Made by a program: the position numbers and the translations under genes. The notes beneath the pieces were generated by a model. That model made no database searches. It was not told the DNA's origin and worked only from the letters and a program-made list of their open reading frames with translations. This document shows, one piece after another, positions 1 through 7,888 of a stretch of 37,067 nucleotides of DNA. Source of the stretch: CAZTZY01 sp964617765 (lineage in GTDB: Bacteria > Pseudomonadota > Gammaproteobacteria > Pseudomonadales > DT-91). Position 1 is the stretch's first letter; the number at the start of each line of letters is the position of its first letter. The DNA lies in NCBI GenBank assembly GCA_964617765.1, contig CAZTZY010000018.1, positions 1-37,067 on the forward strand. Direction: 5' to 3'.

Positions 1-657
1 GGTTTTCTATTAACAGCTGTGGTACTGGGCATTTATGTGCCGGGCATCTTTTTTTCGATTATTGATGTGTTTATCAGTAAAAAAATGACCCTGAAACAAT
101 GTTGGGCGGTGTATTGGCGCGCGATGAAATGGTATGGCTCGCTGTATGTGGTTGGCATGCTGGTGTTTGTGTTTGTGCCGTTGCCCTTTAAGCTCGATGT
201 GCCGGCGAATGCCCCAACATTGACCGAGTTTTTCCGTGATCTGTTTTTATATTTTGTGGTTGGTGATTTTGTTTCTTATTGGTGGCATCGCATAGAGCAC
301 TCAATGAAGTGGTATATGAAAAATGTGCATGTAGCTCACCATTTTGACCAGCCCCCATTAAGTATCTGGACCGCGATGGTGGTAAACCCGATAGAAGGCT
401 TTTCGGTATTTGCGTTTTTCCACATTTACGGCCTTTTGTTTCCCATTCACTTGTTCACCTTTGCCGTCGCCGCGTTTACATTAACACTGGTCACTATGGT
501 GAGCCATTGCGGCTATAACATTCCGATCTATGACAGGATATTTGCTTCATCAGCGGGTCATGATTTTCATCATGCCAACAGGAAGCCTACGAATATATCG
601 GTGGTGTTTTCCATTTGTGATCGCCTGTTTGGTACCTACCAAAAACCAAGCCATTGA
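1..657 (+). CDS. Membrane fatty acid hydroxylase / sterol desaturase family protein (5' partial)
   Basis: The reading frame is open from the first base of the window, so the N-terminus is probably cut off; a GTG at 19 is an internal candidate start only. The protein has several hydrophobic segments and the three histidine clusters of the fatty acid hydroxylase superfamily (PF04116): HRIEH, HVAHH and HDFHHAN. In this family these ligate a non-haem diiron centre that hydroxylates or desaturates lipid or sterol substrates at the membrane. The substrate cannot be told from sequence. A hairpin terminator follows directly, so this is the last gene of its transcript. Confidence 0.85.
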   Translation, partial: GFLLTAVVLGIYVPGIFFSIIDVFISKKMTLKQCWAVYWRAMKWYGSLYVVGMLVFVFVPLPFKLDVPANAPTLTEFFRDLFLYFVVGDFVSYWWHRIEHSMKWYMKNVHVAHHFDQPPLSIWTAMVVNPIEGFSVFAFFHIYGLLFPIHLFTFAVAAFTLTLVTMVSHCGYNIPIYDRIFASSAGHDFHHANRKPTNISVVFSICDRLFGTYQKPSH

Positions 658-659
658 TG

Positions 660-693
660 AAATAGGGGTGAGGTAAAATCTGCACCCCTATTT
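660..693. terminator. Hairpin terminator after the hydroxylase gene
   Basis: An 11-bp perfect inverted repeat (AAATAGGGGTG at 660-670, CACCCCTATTT at 683-693) with a 12-nt loop starts 3 bp after the hydroxylase stop codon. The A/T ends of the arms supply a short T-rich tail in both directions, so it could also stop transcription coming from the minus-strand gene to its right. Confidence 0.7.
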
Positions 694-983
694 TATGCAT
701 TATCAATGTTGAAGGAACTTCTGAATCACTGTCATTTTGAGCCTTTCACAAATTCAGGGCAGGCTCCGTGAGAAATCTAACTACTTGCATTGAAAAAAAT
801 CGTCACGGCGTTTACCCTGAGTCATTCTGCCCTGGTTGATTTTATCGAATCAGCTAAATAATATTCGAAGTGAACAAGCGTTATTCAATCTGAACCATTT
901 TGTTTGATGATTTGAGTGCAACGTAAATCATCGCTAAGAACGCTGCTTGGGATTGATATCTCTCTGACATAGCAGACACGCGT
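694..983. other. Intergenic stretch, no gene seen
   Basis: This lies between the hydroxylase terminator and the stop of the minus-strand EEP gene. A minus-strand frame (881-1162) runs through it but overlaps the EEP gene and has no family resemblance. Nothing functional was recognised. Confidence 0.4.
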
Positions 984-1805
984 TTATAATAACAGCGTAG
1001 CACTAACAAAATAGTGATCACTGGGAAAGCGTTGATTGTCACCACTGCGAATAATTTCAGCAGCAGAAACATGCACATCGCCACGCACAAAAATCCAGTC
1101 AATACGACCTTGTGGCTCATCTGGATGCTGTGTTGGATCGTAAGCAGGCCCCATGAAGGCATGATAGGTGAAATCAGAATAGGTATATTCAGATTCAGTG
1201 TTTTTATGTAACTCCATAAAACAATCTTTCCAGCCAGCAGGTTTCAAAATAGTCATCACTGGATTTGTCACATCACAATTCAAATCACCACACAATATCT
1301 CACATTCAGCGAGTAAATCATTATTGCATTGATTATCATCACCCGTATTAGCCACTAACAACTGCGCTTGTTGTTCGCGTGCGAACTGATGACTGTCATC
1401 AAGATGCGTGTTGATAATCCTGATGCATTTTCCACTTTTATGTTTTAAAACTACACAGTTAACCAAACGAATATACTGGCAACCCCACGATACGCTCCCG
1501 GGAGACTGTGGTTGTTCAGAAAGCCAAAATCCACCACTGCTGATTAAAGAGAAATCGGCAATACGCCAGAAAATGGTATTGGGTGCATCAGTAGCAAGAA
1601 GATTTTCTGAAAGGCCATAACTGTCATAACCCATGAGTGCAGCGGTTACATCATCACGCTGATTCTGGCGCATCTCCTGAAAACAAAAAACATCCGCATC
1701 CATGGCGCAAAGAGTTTGCAAACATAATTCCCTGCGTGATGACCAGCTATTAACGCCATCATCAGCACGCGCATCGCGAATATTACAGCAAGCTATTTTC
1801 ACCAT
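984..1805 (-). CDS. Endonuclease/exonuclease/phosphatase (EEP) superfamily protein
   Basis: The 273-residue protein shows the EEP fold signatures in order: an N-terminal strand MVKIACCNIRDAR with the metal-binding Asn, FCFQEMR (catalytic Glu of the QE motif), an INTHLDD strand, GDLNCD (Asp/Asn pair) and a C-terminal SDHYFVSA (Asp-His pair). All active-site elements are present, so it is probably an active Mg-dependent phosphodiesterase or nuclease. There is no signal peptide, so it should be cytoplasmic. Family members range from DNA repair nucleases to lipid phosphatases and the substrate is not clear. It stands alone, between a terminator and a cassette-like toxin-antitoxin module on the same strand. 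Confidence 0.8.
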   Translation of the reverse strand: MVKIACCNIRDARADDGVNSWSSRRELCLQTLCAMDADVFCFQEMRQNQRDDVTAALMGYDSYGLSENLLATDAPNTIFWRIADFSLISSGGFWLSEQPQSPGSVSWGCQYIRLVNCVVLKHKSGKCIRIINTHLDDSHQFAREQQAQLLVANTGDDNQCNNDLLAECEILCGDLNCDVTNPVMTILKPAGWKDCFMELHKNTESEYTYSDFTYHAFMGPAYDPTQHPDEPQGRIDWIFVRGDVHVSAAEIIRSGDNQRFPSDHYFVSATLLL

Positions 1806-1852
1806 ACAGCCTTTAAAATCTAAAATGAATATTATTTTCTCAATTCATCTAA

Positions 1853-1909
1853 CGTTGTGATTAAAAGTTGGCGCGAAGCGGCAATCTGCAACAGCACCTT
1901 GTTAGCTGC
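1853..1909 (-). repeat. attC-like recombination site
   Basis: On the minus strand this begins with the R''-like core GCAGCTAAC, followed by AAGGTG. It contains the inner imperfect hairpin TTGCCGC-TTC-GCGCCAA and ends ...CACAACG before TTAGATG, which fits the GTTRRRY consensus. Joined to the cassette's first bases (TTAGCTGC) it would fold into a hairpin with a 9-bp terminal stem and a length near 65 nt, within the known attC range. R'' (AGCTAAC) deviates from strict RYYYAAC. Confidence 0.45.
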
Positions 1910-1916
1910 TTAATTT

Positions 1917-2219
1917 TTAATTGTCATTAAACAAGTAAACCTTTAATTCTTGTTCTTGTCGCATGACATGGAGAATATAAACAATGTTATTTTCGATTTT
2001 ATAATAAATACGGCAAGGATTAACTATAACTTCTCGATAATTGAGTTTTTTTAATTCAGGAGGTTTTTTTCCGGATTCAGGAAAGAGTTCTAGGCGCTCA
2101 ACTTTTTGGAAGATGGTACTTACAAGTTTTGTTGCTGCATTGGGATTATGACCGGCTATATACCCGGCAATATCGTCAAGTTCGTTTAATGCCGGATAAG
2201 TCCATATTATTTGAGCCAT
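1917..2219 (-). CDS. RelE/ParE family toxin
   Basis: This 100-residue basic protein has the layout of the ParE/RelE toxin superfamily (PF05016). It has an N-terminal strand (MAQIIWTYPALNELDDIAGYIA) with two helices, the ELFPESGKKPPEL turn, then the C-terminal sheet REVIVNPCRIYYKIENN with the conserved Arg and a VMRQEQEL end. ParE members poison gyrase and RelE members cleave mRNA on the ribosome; sequence alone does not decide which applies here. The start codon lies inside the antitoxin gene (13-bp overlap), as is typical for coupled translation of such pairs. The whole module looks like an integron cassette. Confidence 0.85.
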   Translation of the reverse strand: MAQIIWTYPALNELDDIAGYIAGHNPNAATKLVSTIFQKVERLELFPESGKKPPELKKLNYREVIVNPCRIYYKIENNIVYILHVMRQEQELKVYLFNDN

Positions 2220-2464
2220 TTCTTCATTTTCTCTTTGGCTTCTGCTTGAGTGTATACCTTGTTTTCAAGTATTGCTTTCTCACCTTTAGCGATACCTTCG
2301 AGGATTTGCATGCGCCGTTGCATAAACTCATAGTCTTGCACATCAATGAGATACGCTGATGGTTGACCATGTTCTGTAATTAAGACGGGCTCTTTTGACC
2401 GATGAAGTTCTTCAAGAATTTTGGTGGCTTGGCGTTTTAGAGTTGTTACAAGTTCAACTTTCAT
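2207..2464 (-). CDS. Phd/YefM family antitoxin
   Basis: The 85-residue protein starts MKVELVTTLKRQATKILEEL and continues KEPVLITEHGQPSAYLIDVQDYE, the signature of the Phd/YefM antitoxin fold (PF02604). The N-terminal half should dimerise and bind the operator, and the charged C-terminal helix should neutralise the toxin encoded just downstream. ATG at 2464 is preferred over the upstream GTG at 2473 because AGGTGA sits 7 bp in front of it and overlaps that GTG. By analogy with the family the antitoxin, alone or with toxin, represses the promoter at 2500-2527. Confidence 0.85.
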   Translation of the reverse strand: MKVELVTTLKRQATKILEELHRSKEPVLITEHGQPSAYLIDVQDYEFMQRRMQILEGIAKGEKAILENKVYTQAEAKEKMKKWLK

Positions 2465-2499
2465 GAAATTCACCTAAAAGTATATTTCTGATAAGTGAT

Positions 2500-2527
2500 A
2501 CTATAATGGCACTATTTGATCTGTCAA
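2500..2527 (-). promoter_or_regulatory. Sigma70-like promoter of the toxin-antitoxin operon
   Basis: On the minus strand a consensus -35 TTGACA (2522-2527) is followed by a 16-bp spacer and -10 TATAGT (2500-2505). The predicted transcription start is about 20-30 nt before the antitoxin ATG. An AGTG...CACT inverted repeat overlaps the -10 box and is a candidate operator for autorepression. Confidence 0.7.
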
Positions 2528-2654
2528 GTTATTGCAGCTAACGAGGTTCGTATTGTGAAAATATCGTCTCTGCAGTGGGGCTTCATAATCTATTTTCGGA
2601 GCATACAAATAATAGTTTCACGATTTTCCATTTGCTACGATGCGAGAGGAGTGC

Positions 2655-3269
2655 TTAATAAAAGCTCAAACGAAAATTAATAGCGGTATCTTTTATTTCC
2701 ATAGGCCTTGTCGATTGCTCAAAAAAATCCGGGCGTTTGATATAATCAATACTGACCAGTGCTGAAAGATATTTTTTCTGGAAGGGTACAATGCCCAAGG
2801 ATAAATAGGTGCCGGTAACGTGGTCATTGGCGGTGGTTTTTCCAGAGGGTGCCAGGTAATAAAAGCTTTCTTTTACCTGCATGTTCAGGCGTGAATAGCT
2901 GGCGCCAGCCATGACACGAATCGGGATAAACCAGTGGGGTTTGAACTGGAGTGTGGGGCCGAGGTAAAAGTCATAACGTTCCAGGTTAACCTCGAATTTG
3001 CCAACAGCATCTTTACCGTCGATGGTAATATCATCAAACCATAAACCGCCAAGTTCAATGCCAATGTTGCGGGTGAGTTGTATGCCGGTAAAGGCTTTCA
3101 GGTAGACTTCGTTTTCGTCATCGCTTCTGTGACTGATGTCGGTTCGGGTAATACCGTTGCCTATGCCGCCATAGAAGGTGTTTTTTTCAGGTTGATAAAA
3201 CGCATCGGCATAGGTGTTGTTGCTCGCCAATAGTAGTGTGGTTATGAGTACAGCAATGAATCTGTTCAT
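2655..3269 (-). CDS. Outer-membrane beta-barrel protein
   Basis: This 204-residue protein has a clear Sec signal peptide (MNRFIAVLITTLLLASNNTYA) and then alternating hydrophobic strands typical of a small barrel, including FYGGIGNGIT, NIGIELGGLWF, YDFYLGPTLQF and IPIRVMAGASYS. It ends ...INFRLSFY with aromatic residues at the C-terminus, as recognised by the BAM machinery. It resembles the general OMP beta-barrel domain family; no specific member is recognised. It lies 5 bp after a lipoprotein gene and is probably cotranscribed with it, so the two may act together at the outer membrane. Confidence 0.75.
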   Translation of the reverse strand: MNRFIAVLITTLLLASNNTYADAFYQPEKNTFYGGIGNGITRTDISHRSDDENEVYLKAFTGIQLTRNIGIELGGLWFDDITIDGKDAVGKFEVNLERYDFYLGPTLQFKPHWFIPIRVMAGASYSRLNMQVKESFYYLAPSGKTTANDHVTGTYLSLGIVPFQKKYLSALVSIDYIKRPDFFEQSTRPMEIKDTAINFRLSFY

Positions 3270-3274
3270 GGTGT

Positions 3275-4180
3275 TTACAACTCCAGTGGCGAGAAGGGGT
3301 TGAATACGATTTTCACGCTATCACTTTGGCTGGCAACTATATTGCCCGCAACAAAAGGCGGCCCAATGAGGTCGTTATATTCTGCCAGTACATAAAGTTG
3401 GATGTCGCAATGTGTAATGAAGTGATCGGTTATGAGGTCGCTATAGGAATCTACATCGAACGGGTCGAGTATCAGGTGGAAGATATCTTCGGTGAATTCT
3501 TCTATTTCTGTAACGGGGTTGTAGTAGGCCTGTGAAAAAATGTCGGCAATGGTGACGCTGGTTTGCCCGGTATCGGCACCGTCATATATTTCTACAGTCT
3601 GGTTAAGGCATTCTAGCAAGGCATTGATTCTGACATTATCAATATCATTCGAATCACTGGCCCATTCGATGATGACGTTATCATCGGCATAGTTATAGAC
3701 GACAGGTGAGGGTACATCGGTCGGTGCGGTGATGTTGACCGGTAATGGCAATATCATGGACCAGCTTAAGCCGACAAAAGGCCCAGGGCCCGGGTCTACA
3801 TAGGCTATATCGGCGGGATACCAGCGATCTTCCCGGGTTTCTACCGGTTCATGTTTAATGATGAAATCGATGGGCAAGGCGACATCGTCTATCGGTAATG
3901 TCACGGTATAAAAGCCAAAATGGTTGATGTGGCCTTTTAGCAGTTTTTGGGATGTGCCATTACTGGCTTCAATGGCATCGCCTGCCACGAGGGTAATTTT
4001 GCGGCCATCTTTGTAAATGCTGGCGCCGATAGTGGCGGTATCTTCACTGCTGGAGAGATTGGCCTGGATATAGGCCGAATACCCTGGAGTGGCAGGGATA
4101 GCGGGTTCTTTATCATCGTCTTCATAAAAACAGGCGGATAATAAAAGCAGTGTGCCGGGTAATAACGCTAACTTTTTCAT
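3275..4180 (-). CDS. Lipoprotein of unknown function
   Basis: Starting at the ATG at 4180, preceded by AGGA 8 bp upstream, gives a 301-residue protein beginning MKKLALLPGTLLLLSAC, a textbook lipobox (LSAC) with Cys17 as the lipidated residue. An upstream in-frame ATG (4279) would bury this signal and is less likely. The mature part is acidic, starts EDDDKEP and looks beta-rich with extracellular-domain-like strands; no family is recognised. The linked barrel gene downstream suggests a barrel plus lipoprotein pair in the cell envelope. Confidence 0.7.
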   Translation of the reverse strand: MKKLALLPGTLLLLSACFYEDDDKEPAIPATPGYSAYIQANLSSSEDTATIGASIYKDGRKITLVAGDAIEASNGTSQKLLKGHINHFGFYTVTLPIDDVALPIDFIIKHEPVETREDRWYPADIAYVDPGPGPFVGLSWSMILPLPVNITAPTDVPSPVVYNYADDNVIIEWASDSNDIDNVRINALLECLNQTVEIYDGADTGQTSVTIADIFSQAYYNPVTEIEEFTEDIFHLILDPFDVDSYSDLITDHFITHCDIQLYVLAEYNDLIGPPFVAGNIVASQSDSVKIVFNPFSPLEL

Positions 4181-4754
4181 CAGTGAACATCCTGTGTGGA
4201 TACCTTTGCCAAGGTGGGTTACTCGGGAATAGCGCCGATCGTTTTCGAGGCTTTTGCCGTGTTCTTCCTGTTTGTGCATCTTTGGGCAAAGGTCTCTTTT
4301 TTATCAGTATGGTCAATGCTGTATTTATTTGCCAGATTTAGCATCAATTGTTCAGATCTGGTTATTAGGGCATCACTTAAAACCGTCTTTCCCCGTGATG
4401 GCCACATCAGACCGTGCTCGCATCAGCATTGACGTCATGAAAACTGTGCATCTGCGCGAGGGGCATTCTTGCTCTTCCGGAAAAATTGTGGTTTTTAGAG
4501 GTGCCCATTCAATTCGGTTTTACTTAAGGATTTGATCCCCGAGTTTGATTTTGATCGAGGAGCCTGTTGGTGTCATGTATTTCTGGATTTTTGATGGGGT
4601 TTCAGTTCGTAACAACTGGATTTTTATGTTAGATAAATGCATTGATGGATACGTTGTAGTGCCATGAATGATAAGGTCGGAATGGTTGTATGCACTTGAG
4701 AAACCCCGGGTGATCAGCTACATTGAATGAAATACTTTTTATAGTTCACTGCTT
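4181..4754. other. Divergent intergenic region, no gene recognised
   Basis: This 574-bp stretch separates the lipoprotein gene from the next plus-strand gene. Several short overlapping frames exist on both strands (for example plus 4254-4535), but none has a ribosome binding site, a signal peptide or family-like sequence. It must hold the two divergent promoters, but no convincing -35/-10 pair was found. Confidence 0.4.
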
Positions 4755-5246
4755 ATGACACTTGAAACCTGGGAAATGCTTAGCTACGTCGTCACCGTTG
4801 TGGGTTTGCCCCTGGCGATTTTTGTGTTTCTTTTCGAACAAAGAAAAGAGCATGAAAACGATGATGAAGAGGTTTACCAGTTATTGTCGGATAACTATCA
4901 GGATTTTCTCAAGGTAGCGCTGGATAATCCCGATTTGCGACTTTTTTCTGTGGATGAATCACCGGTGTTAAGTGCCGAGCAACTCGAACGCCAGTTTATT
5001 ATTTTCACCATGTTAACCTCGCTGTTCGAGCGTGCGTATCTGTTGCTTTATGAAGAGAACATGAATTCGAAACAGGCGCGACGCTGGAATTCGTGGGAGG
5101 ATTACATTGTGGAGTGGTGCCGGAAGCCGCATTTCCGCGACAGTTTGCCCAAGTTGTTGTTAGGTGAAGATCCGAGTTTTGTGAAGTACACGGAAATGCT
5201 GGCGGCGATTGAAACTAACAATAGGGATAATCCGCACGCATTTTGA
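4755..5246 (+). CDS. Single-pass membrane protein, unknown function
   Basis: The 163-residue protein has one transmembrane helix near residues 9-28 (LSYVVTVVGLPLAIFVFLF). A charged stretch EQRKEHENDDEE and a mostly helical soluble part follow, probably cytoplasmic. Motifs such as FERAYLLLYEENM and RRWNSWEDYIVEWCRKPHFR look conserved but I do not recognise the family. The start is the first ATG after an in-frame stop; its ribosome binding site is weak. It appears to be monocistronic. Confidence 0.6.
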   Translation: MTLETWEMLSYVVTVVGLPLAIFVFLFEQRKEHENDDEEVYQLLSDNYQDFLKVALDNPDLRLFSVDESPVLSAEQLERQFIIFTMLTSLFERAYLLLYEENMNSKQARRWNSWEDYIVEWCRKPHFRDSLPKLLLGEDPSFVKYTEMLAAIETNNRDNPHAF

Positions 5247-5261
5247 TAGCCTTTTAACCCA

Positions 5262-5290
5262 CAATATCGCGGTCAAGCCCGCTCCTACAG
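5262..5290. repeat. REP-like palindrome
   Basis: A GC-rich element (ATCGCGGTCAAGCCCGCTCCTACAG) follows the stop at 5246 and ends in CTCCTAC, like the larger elements at 5417-5601. It has a short CGGT..CCCG stem. This is the usual look of a REP-type extragenic palindrome. Confidence 0.55.
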
Positions 5291-5414
5291 AACATTACAC
5301 TGTACTTTACTGCGATATTGCAAATTTTGAATCATTCCACATCAGTTAGCTTTCCACCCCAGGAATAATCATGCAGGCCTTTCGCGCCCTAATGTGCCCC
5401 TTAACGAGATAACC

Positions 5415-5633
5415 TTGTAGGAGCGGCTCTAAGCCGCGATGATAATATTACTGTGTATAATCGCGCCAAAGTGGCGCTCCTACAGATGGCATCATTGGTA
5501 TTAAACAGTGGCGCTAATGCTGTGGCATGGTGTTGTAGGAGCGGCTCTAAGCCGCGATGATAATGTAACTATGAATAATCGCGCCAAAGTGGCGCTCCTA
5601 CAGATGGGGTCATTGGTATTAAACAGTGGCGCT
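5415..5633. repeat. Two tandem BIME-like units, 118-bp period
   Basis: Copy 1 (5415-5515) and copy 2 (5533-5633) are nearly identical over about 100 bp with a 118-bp offset. Each starts GTAGGAGCGGCTCTAAGCCGC (GCGGCT-CTA-AGCCGC hairpin) and continues to GCGCCAAAGTGGCGCTCCTAC (GCGCCA-AAG-TGGCGC hairpin). Two opposed REP elements therefore face each other and the outer GTAGGAGCG/CGCTCCTAC arms can also pair. Each ends with a shared tail, GGTATTAAACAGTGGCGCT. With the palindrome at 5262 this fills the 400-bp gap before rlmG. Confidence 0.75.
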
Positions 5634-5646
5634 CCTATGGATTACG

Positions 5647-6771
5647 TTAAGCATTATTCACACTGTTAAACAACGCAAATTTATCATTGTTGGCTACTTG
5701 CAGCACTTTCTTGAAATACTTCTTCAATAACACATCGTATTGCAAATGCCGGTTGCCGATTAAATATAAACGGCCGCCGGTTTTTAAGGCTTTGGCGCTT
5801 TGCTGGATCATGGCATTGGCAATGTGGTCGCCAATGCGGTGCAATTGGTGAAAGGGCGGGTTGCATAACACCGCATCGGCTTTCGGTAATTCGAGATTAT
5901 GCAGGGCATTGTTATGGATAATGGTATAACGGCTGGCATCAATGGCATTGGCAGCGAGTGATGCGGCGCAGGCCTGGGTGGCATAATACGATTCATCGAT
6001 AAAGGTAACATGCAGTTTGGGATGGTTTTTCAGGGCTTGTATGCCGAGCAAGCCATTGCCACAGGCAAGATCAATCACGTGTTCAAAGTCGCCAAGATGG
6101 GGGAAGTTCTCGAGAAAGAAGCGGGTGCCTTGGTCGAAACCATCGCGTGAAAACACATTAGGATAATTGATGGCGGTTAAATTAAACTCGGGAATATCCA
6201 GTGTGTTGGTCAGCTCGAGTTGTGTATTGTTTTTACCTTTCGCCAGGCGCATGCACTTGGCTTTTTTAATGCCGTCATACACTTCTACATCGTCAAAATA
6301 ATCATAAGCTGTTTGGTAAAAGGTAGGTGGCCAATATTTTTGCATGCCGGCGACATACACGGTGATATCCGGCAATTGCGAAAGCAGCGATAGCTGGTGC
6401 TGGAAAAAGTGCAGGTTTTTAGGCAGGCGCATGATAAACAGGTTGGCGCTAGAGGTTTTCAGCTTGCCAATATTGCTGACCGGTTTATGGGCTAACGGTT
6501 TATCTACAATGTTTTTGCTGTTTTTTCGTAGCCAGTAACTGAAAATAGCTGAATCACTGTAGATTAATGGCTGGAATTTGTTGGCAGCAATACTTAATGC
6601 ACCCCATTCATCGTTGATAACGCCGAGTGTTTGTTTTTCAAGGTCGGGATGTTTTTCCAACACCTGAAGCAGATAATTATCGGCCTGGTTCCAGGCTTGT
6701 ATGCTGTTGTCATCGCCATTATCACAATGGAGTTTGAAATCGCCAAACGGTGTTACAAAGGTGTTGCTCAT
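5647..6771 (-). CDS. rlmG: 23S rRNA (guanine1835-N2)-methyltransferase
   Basis: The 374-residue length matches E. coli RlmG (about 378). There is an N-terminal degenerate methyltransferase-like domain (about residues 1-190), then a C-terminal Rossmann domain with NVFSRDGFDQGTRFF, SAM-binding DLACGNG (234-240), VTFIDES and the catalytic NPPFH motif (304-308), followed by LYLIGNRHLQY. The same motif string is found in RlmG, whose known role is N2-methylation of G1835 in 23S rRNA using SAM. Its start overlaps the stop of the upstream AraC-type gene (TAATG), so the two are probably translated from one transcript. Confidence 0.9.
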   Translation of the reverse strand: MSNTFVTPFGDFKLHCDNGDDNSIQAWNQADNYLLQVLEKHPDLEKQTLGVINDEWGALSIAANKFQPLIYSDSAIFSYWLRKNSKNIVDKPLAHKPVSNIGKLKTSSANLFIMRLPKNLHFFQHQLSLLSQLPDITVYVAGMQKYWPPTFYQTAYDYFDDVEVYDGIKKAKCMRLAKGKNNTQLELTNTLDIPEFNLTAINYPNVFSRDGFDQGTRFFLENFPHLGDFEHVIDLACGNGLLGIQALKNHPKLHVTFIDESYYATQACAASLAANAIDASRYTIIHNNALHNLELPKADAVLCNPPFHQLHRIGDHIANAMIQQSAKALKTGGRLYLIGNRHLQYDVLLKKYFKKVLQVANNDKFALFNSVNNA

Positions 6772-7871
6772 TATTTACGGGTATCCAGTAAGTGGCGGTC
6801 TATTGAGTTGCGCCCAATTGTATTGCGCCCAATTGTATTGCGATAGTCGCCGGGTGTCATGCCTGTCCATTTTTTGAAGGCACGGTGAAAAGCACTGGGT
6901 TCATCAAACCCCATCAGTGCCGATACAGAGTTGATTTTTAAGCCAGGCCGATTCAGGTAGGTGATGGCGGCATCTTTACGCGTGTTGTCTTTAAATTCCT
7001 GATAGCTGGTGTTTTCGGTTTTCAGTCGACGGCGCAAGGTGCGCACTGACATGTGCAGATTATCGGCGATATCTTCAACACTGGGAAATTCCTGGCTGAA
7101 ATCGTTGCCAACAATGGCGCGCATTTTGGTTTGTATGCTGGTTTCATCGGCGTGTGTTACTGATAGCTGGTAAGGCGCAGATTTCAAAAATTCGTTAAGG
7201 CTTTCTTCATTATGGATGATGGGCGCTTCTAGATAATGTTGGGCAAAGCGAAAGCCATTGTTTGGCTGGTTAAACTTGATAGGGCAACGGAATACGCTTT
7301 GTAATATTGACAGTTTATCGGGTGGTGAGGCCTGGAAACTGACATCAATAATGTCGAGTGGTTTGCCGATTAACCATTCACAAAAACGGCGCCACATATG
7401 CATGGAAGCGGCAATGGCCACAATGGATTGTGTTTGTGAAATATGCGAATCATCGCTGGTAGGCAGTTGATTCATCACCGTTCCATCGTCAAACCAGGTG
7501 AGTGGTACATGTTGTAATGCGGGCATGCCCGATAAATTACGACAGAACTGGCTGAATTCTTCTACACGTTCAATTGCCGAACCCAGATTTTTACAATGGA
7601 TAATACACAGGCACATCATGCGAAAAGTGCCACTGGGAACTTTGGCTTTGAGGTGCAGGCCAAAACATTCATCTTGTAGTAACCAGATAATACCGCGATA
7701 CAAACGGTTGTACTCAGAGGCGGTGATATGTGTGGGCAGGTGTGGATCTTCATTCAGCGGGTTGTAATCAAAACCACACGATGCCAGGAATTCTTCAACA
7801 TCAAAGCCCTGCGCTTCTACTACACGCAAAACGAGCTGTGCCAATTTAACCGGAACGAGTTCAGAGGCCAT
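6771..7871 (-). CDS. AraC-family transcriptional regulator
   Basis: The 366-residue protein has an N-terminal sensory domain of the AraC arabinose-binding-like type (about residues 15-200) and a C-terminal double HTH (about 255-350) with MSVRTLRRRLKTENTSYQEF and LMGFDEPSAFHRAFKKWTGMTPGDYR. The ligand and targets are unknown. The extreme C-terminus is unusual: RNTIGRNTIGRNSIDRH is encoded by a 15-bp tandem repeat (6808-6842) and lies beyond the HTH domain. The gene overlaps rlmG by one base and lies 126 bp after yejF on the same strand. It could regulate either neighbour or itself. Confidence 0.88.
   Translation of the reverse strand: MASELVPVKLAQLVLRVVEAQGFDVEEFLASCGFDYNPLNEDPHLPTHITASEYNRLYRGIIWLLQDECFGLHLKAKVPSGTFRMMCLCIIHCKNLGSAIERVEEFSQFCRNLSGMPALQHVPLTWFDDGTVMNQLPTSDDSHISQTQSIVAIAASMHMWRRFCEWLIGKPLDIIDVSFQASPPDKLSILQSVFRCPIKFNQPNNGFRFAQHYLEAPIIHNEESLNEFLKSAPYQLSVTHADETSIQTKMRAIVGNDFSQEFPSVEDIADNLHMSVRTLRRRLKTENTSYQEFKDNTRKDAAITYLNRPGLKINSVSALMGFDEPSAFHRAFKKWTGMTPGDYRNTIGRNTIGRNSIDRHLLDTRK
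6808..6842. repeat. 15-bp tandem repeat in the AraC gene tail
   Basis: The unit TTGCGCCCAATTGTA occurs at 6808-6822 and 6823-6837, with a third partial copy TTGCG. It encodes the repeated RNTIG at the C-terminus of the AraC-type regulator. The GCGCCC/ATTGCG wording resembles the REP-like element at 36724, so the tail may derive from such an element. Confidence 0.75.
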
Positions 7872-7888
7872 GGTGTGAATATTCTCTG

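Larger units (their letters stand above)
1853..2541 (-). mobile_element. Putative integron gene cassette carrying a toxin-antitoxin pair
   Basis: A perfect 9-bp inverted repeat (GTTAGCTGC at 1901-1909, GCAGCTAAC at 2534-2542) brackets the toxin-antitoxin module. Read on the minus strand, the unit starts with TTAGCTGC, carries its own promoter, the antitoxin and the toxin, then GCAGCTAAC, a hairpin-forming stretch and ...CACAACG|TTAGATG. That is the layout of an integron cassette: the first bases complement the R'' core of the trailing attC, and the insertion points are G|TT. No integrase is in the window, so it would be a lone cassette. The short inverted repeat could also have another origin. 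Confidence 0.5.

Noticed and set aside
770..790. A second attC-like core (GTTAGATT on the minus strand) after the EEP gene, which would make that gene a cassette too
   Set aside because: There is no complementary partner core and no hairpin at the right distance; GTTAGATG from the first boundary has no CATCTAAC partner downstream.
881..1162. Minus-strand 93-residue frame with hydrophobic stretch
   Set aside because: It overlaps the end of the well-supported EEP gene in another frame and has no ribosome binding site or recognisable family.
4196..4535. Overlapping short frames in the 574-bp intergenic region
   Set aside because: They overlap one another, have no ribosome binding sites, and read like non-coding sequence.
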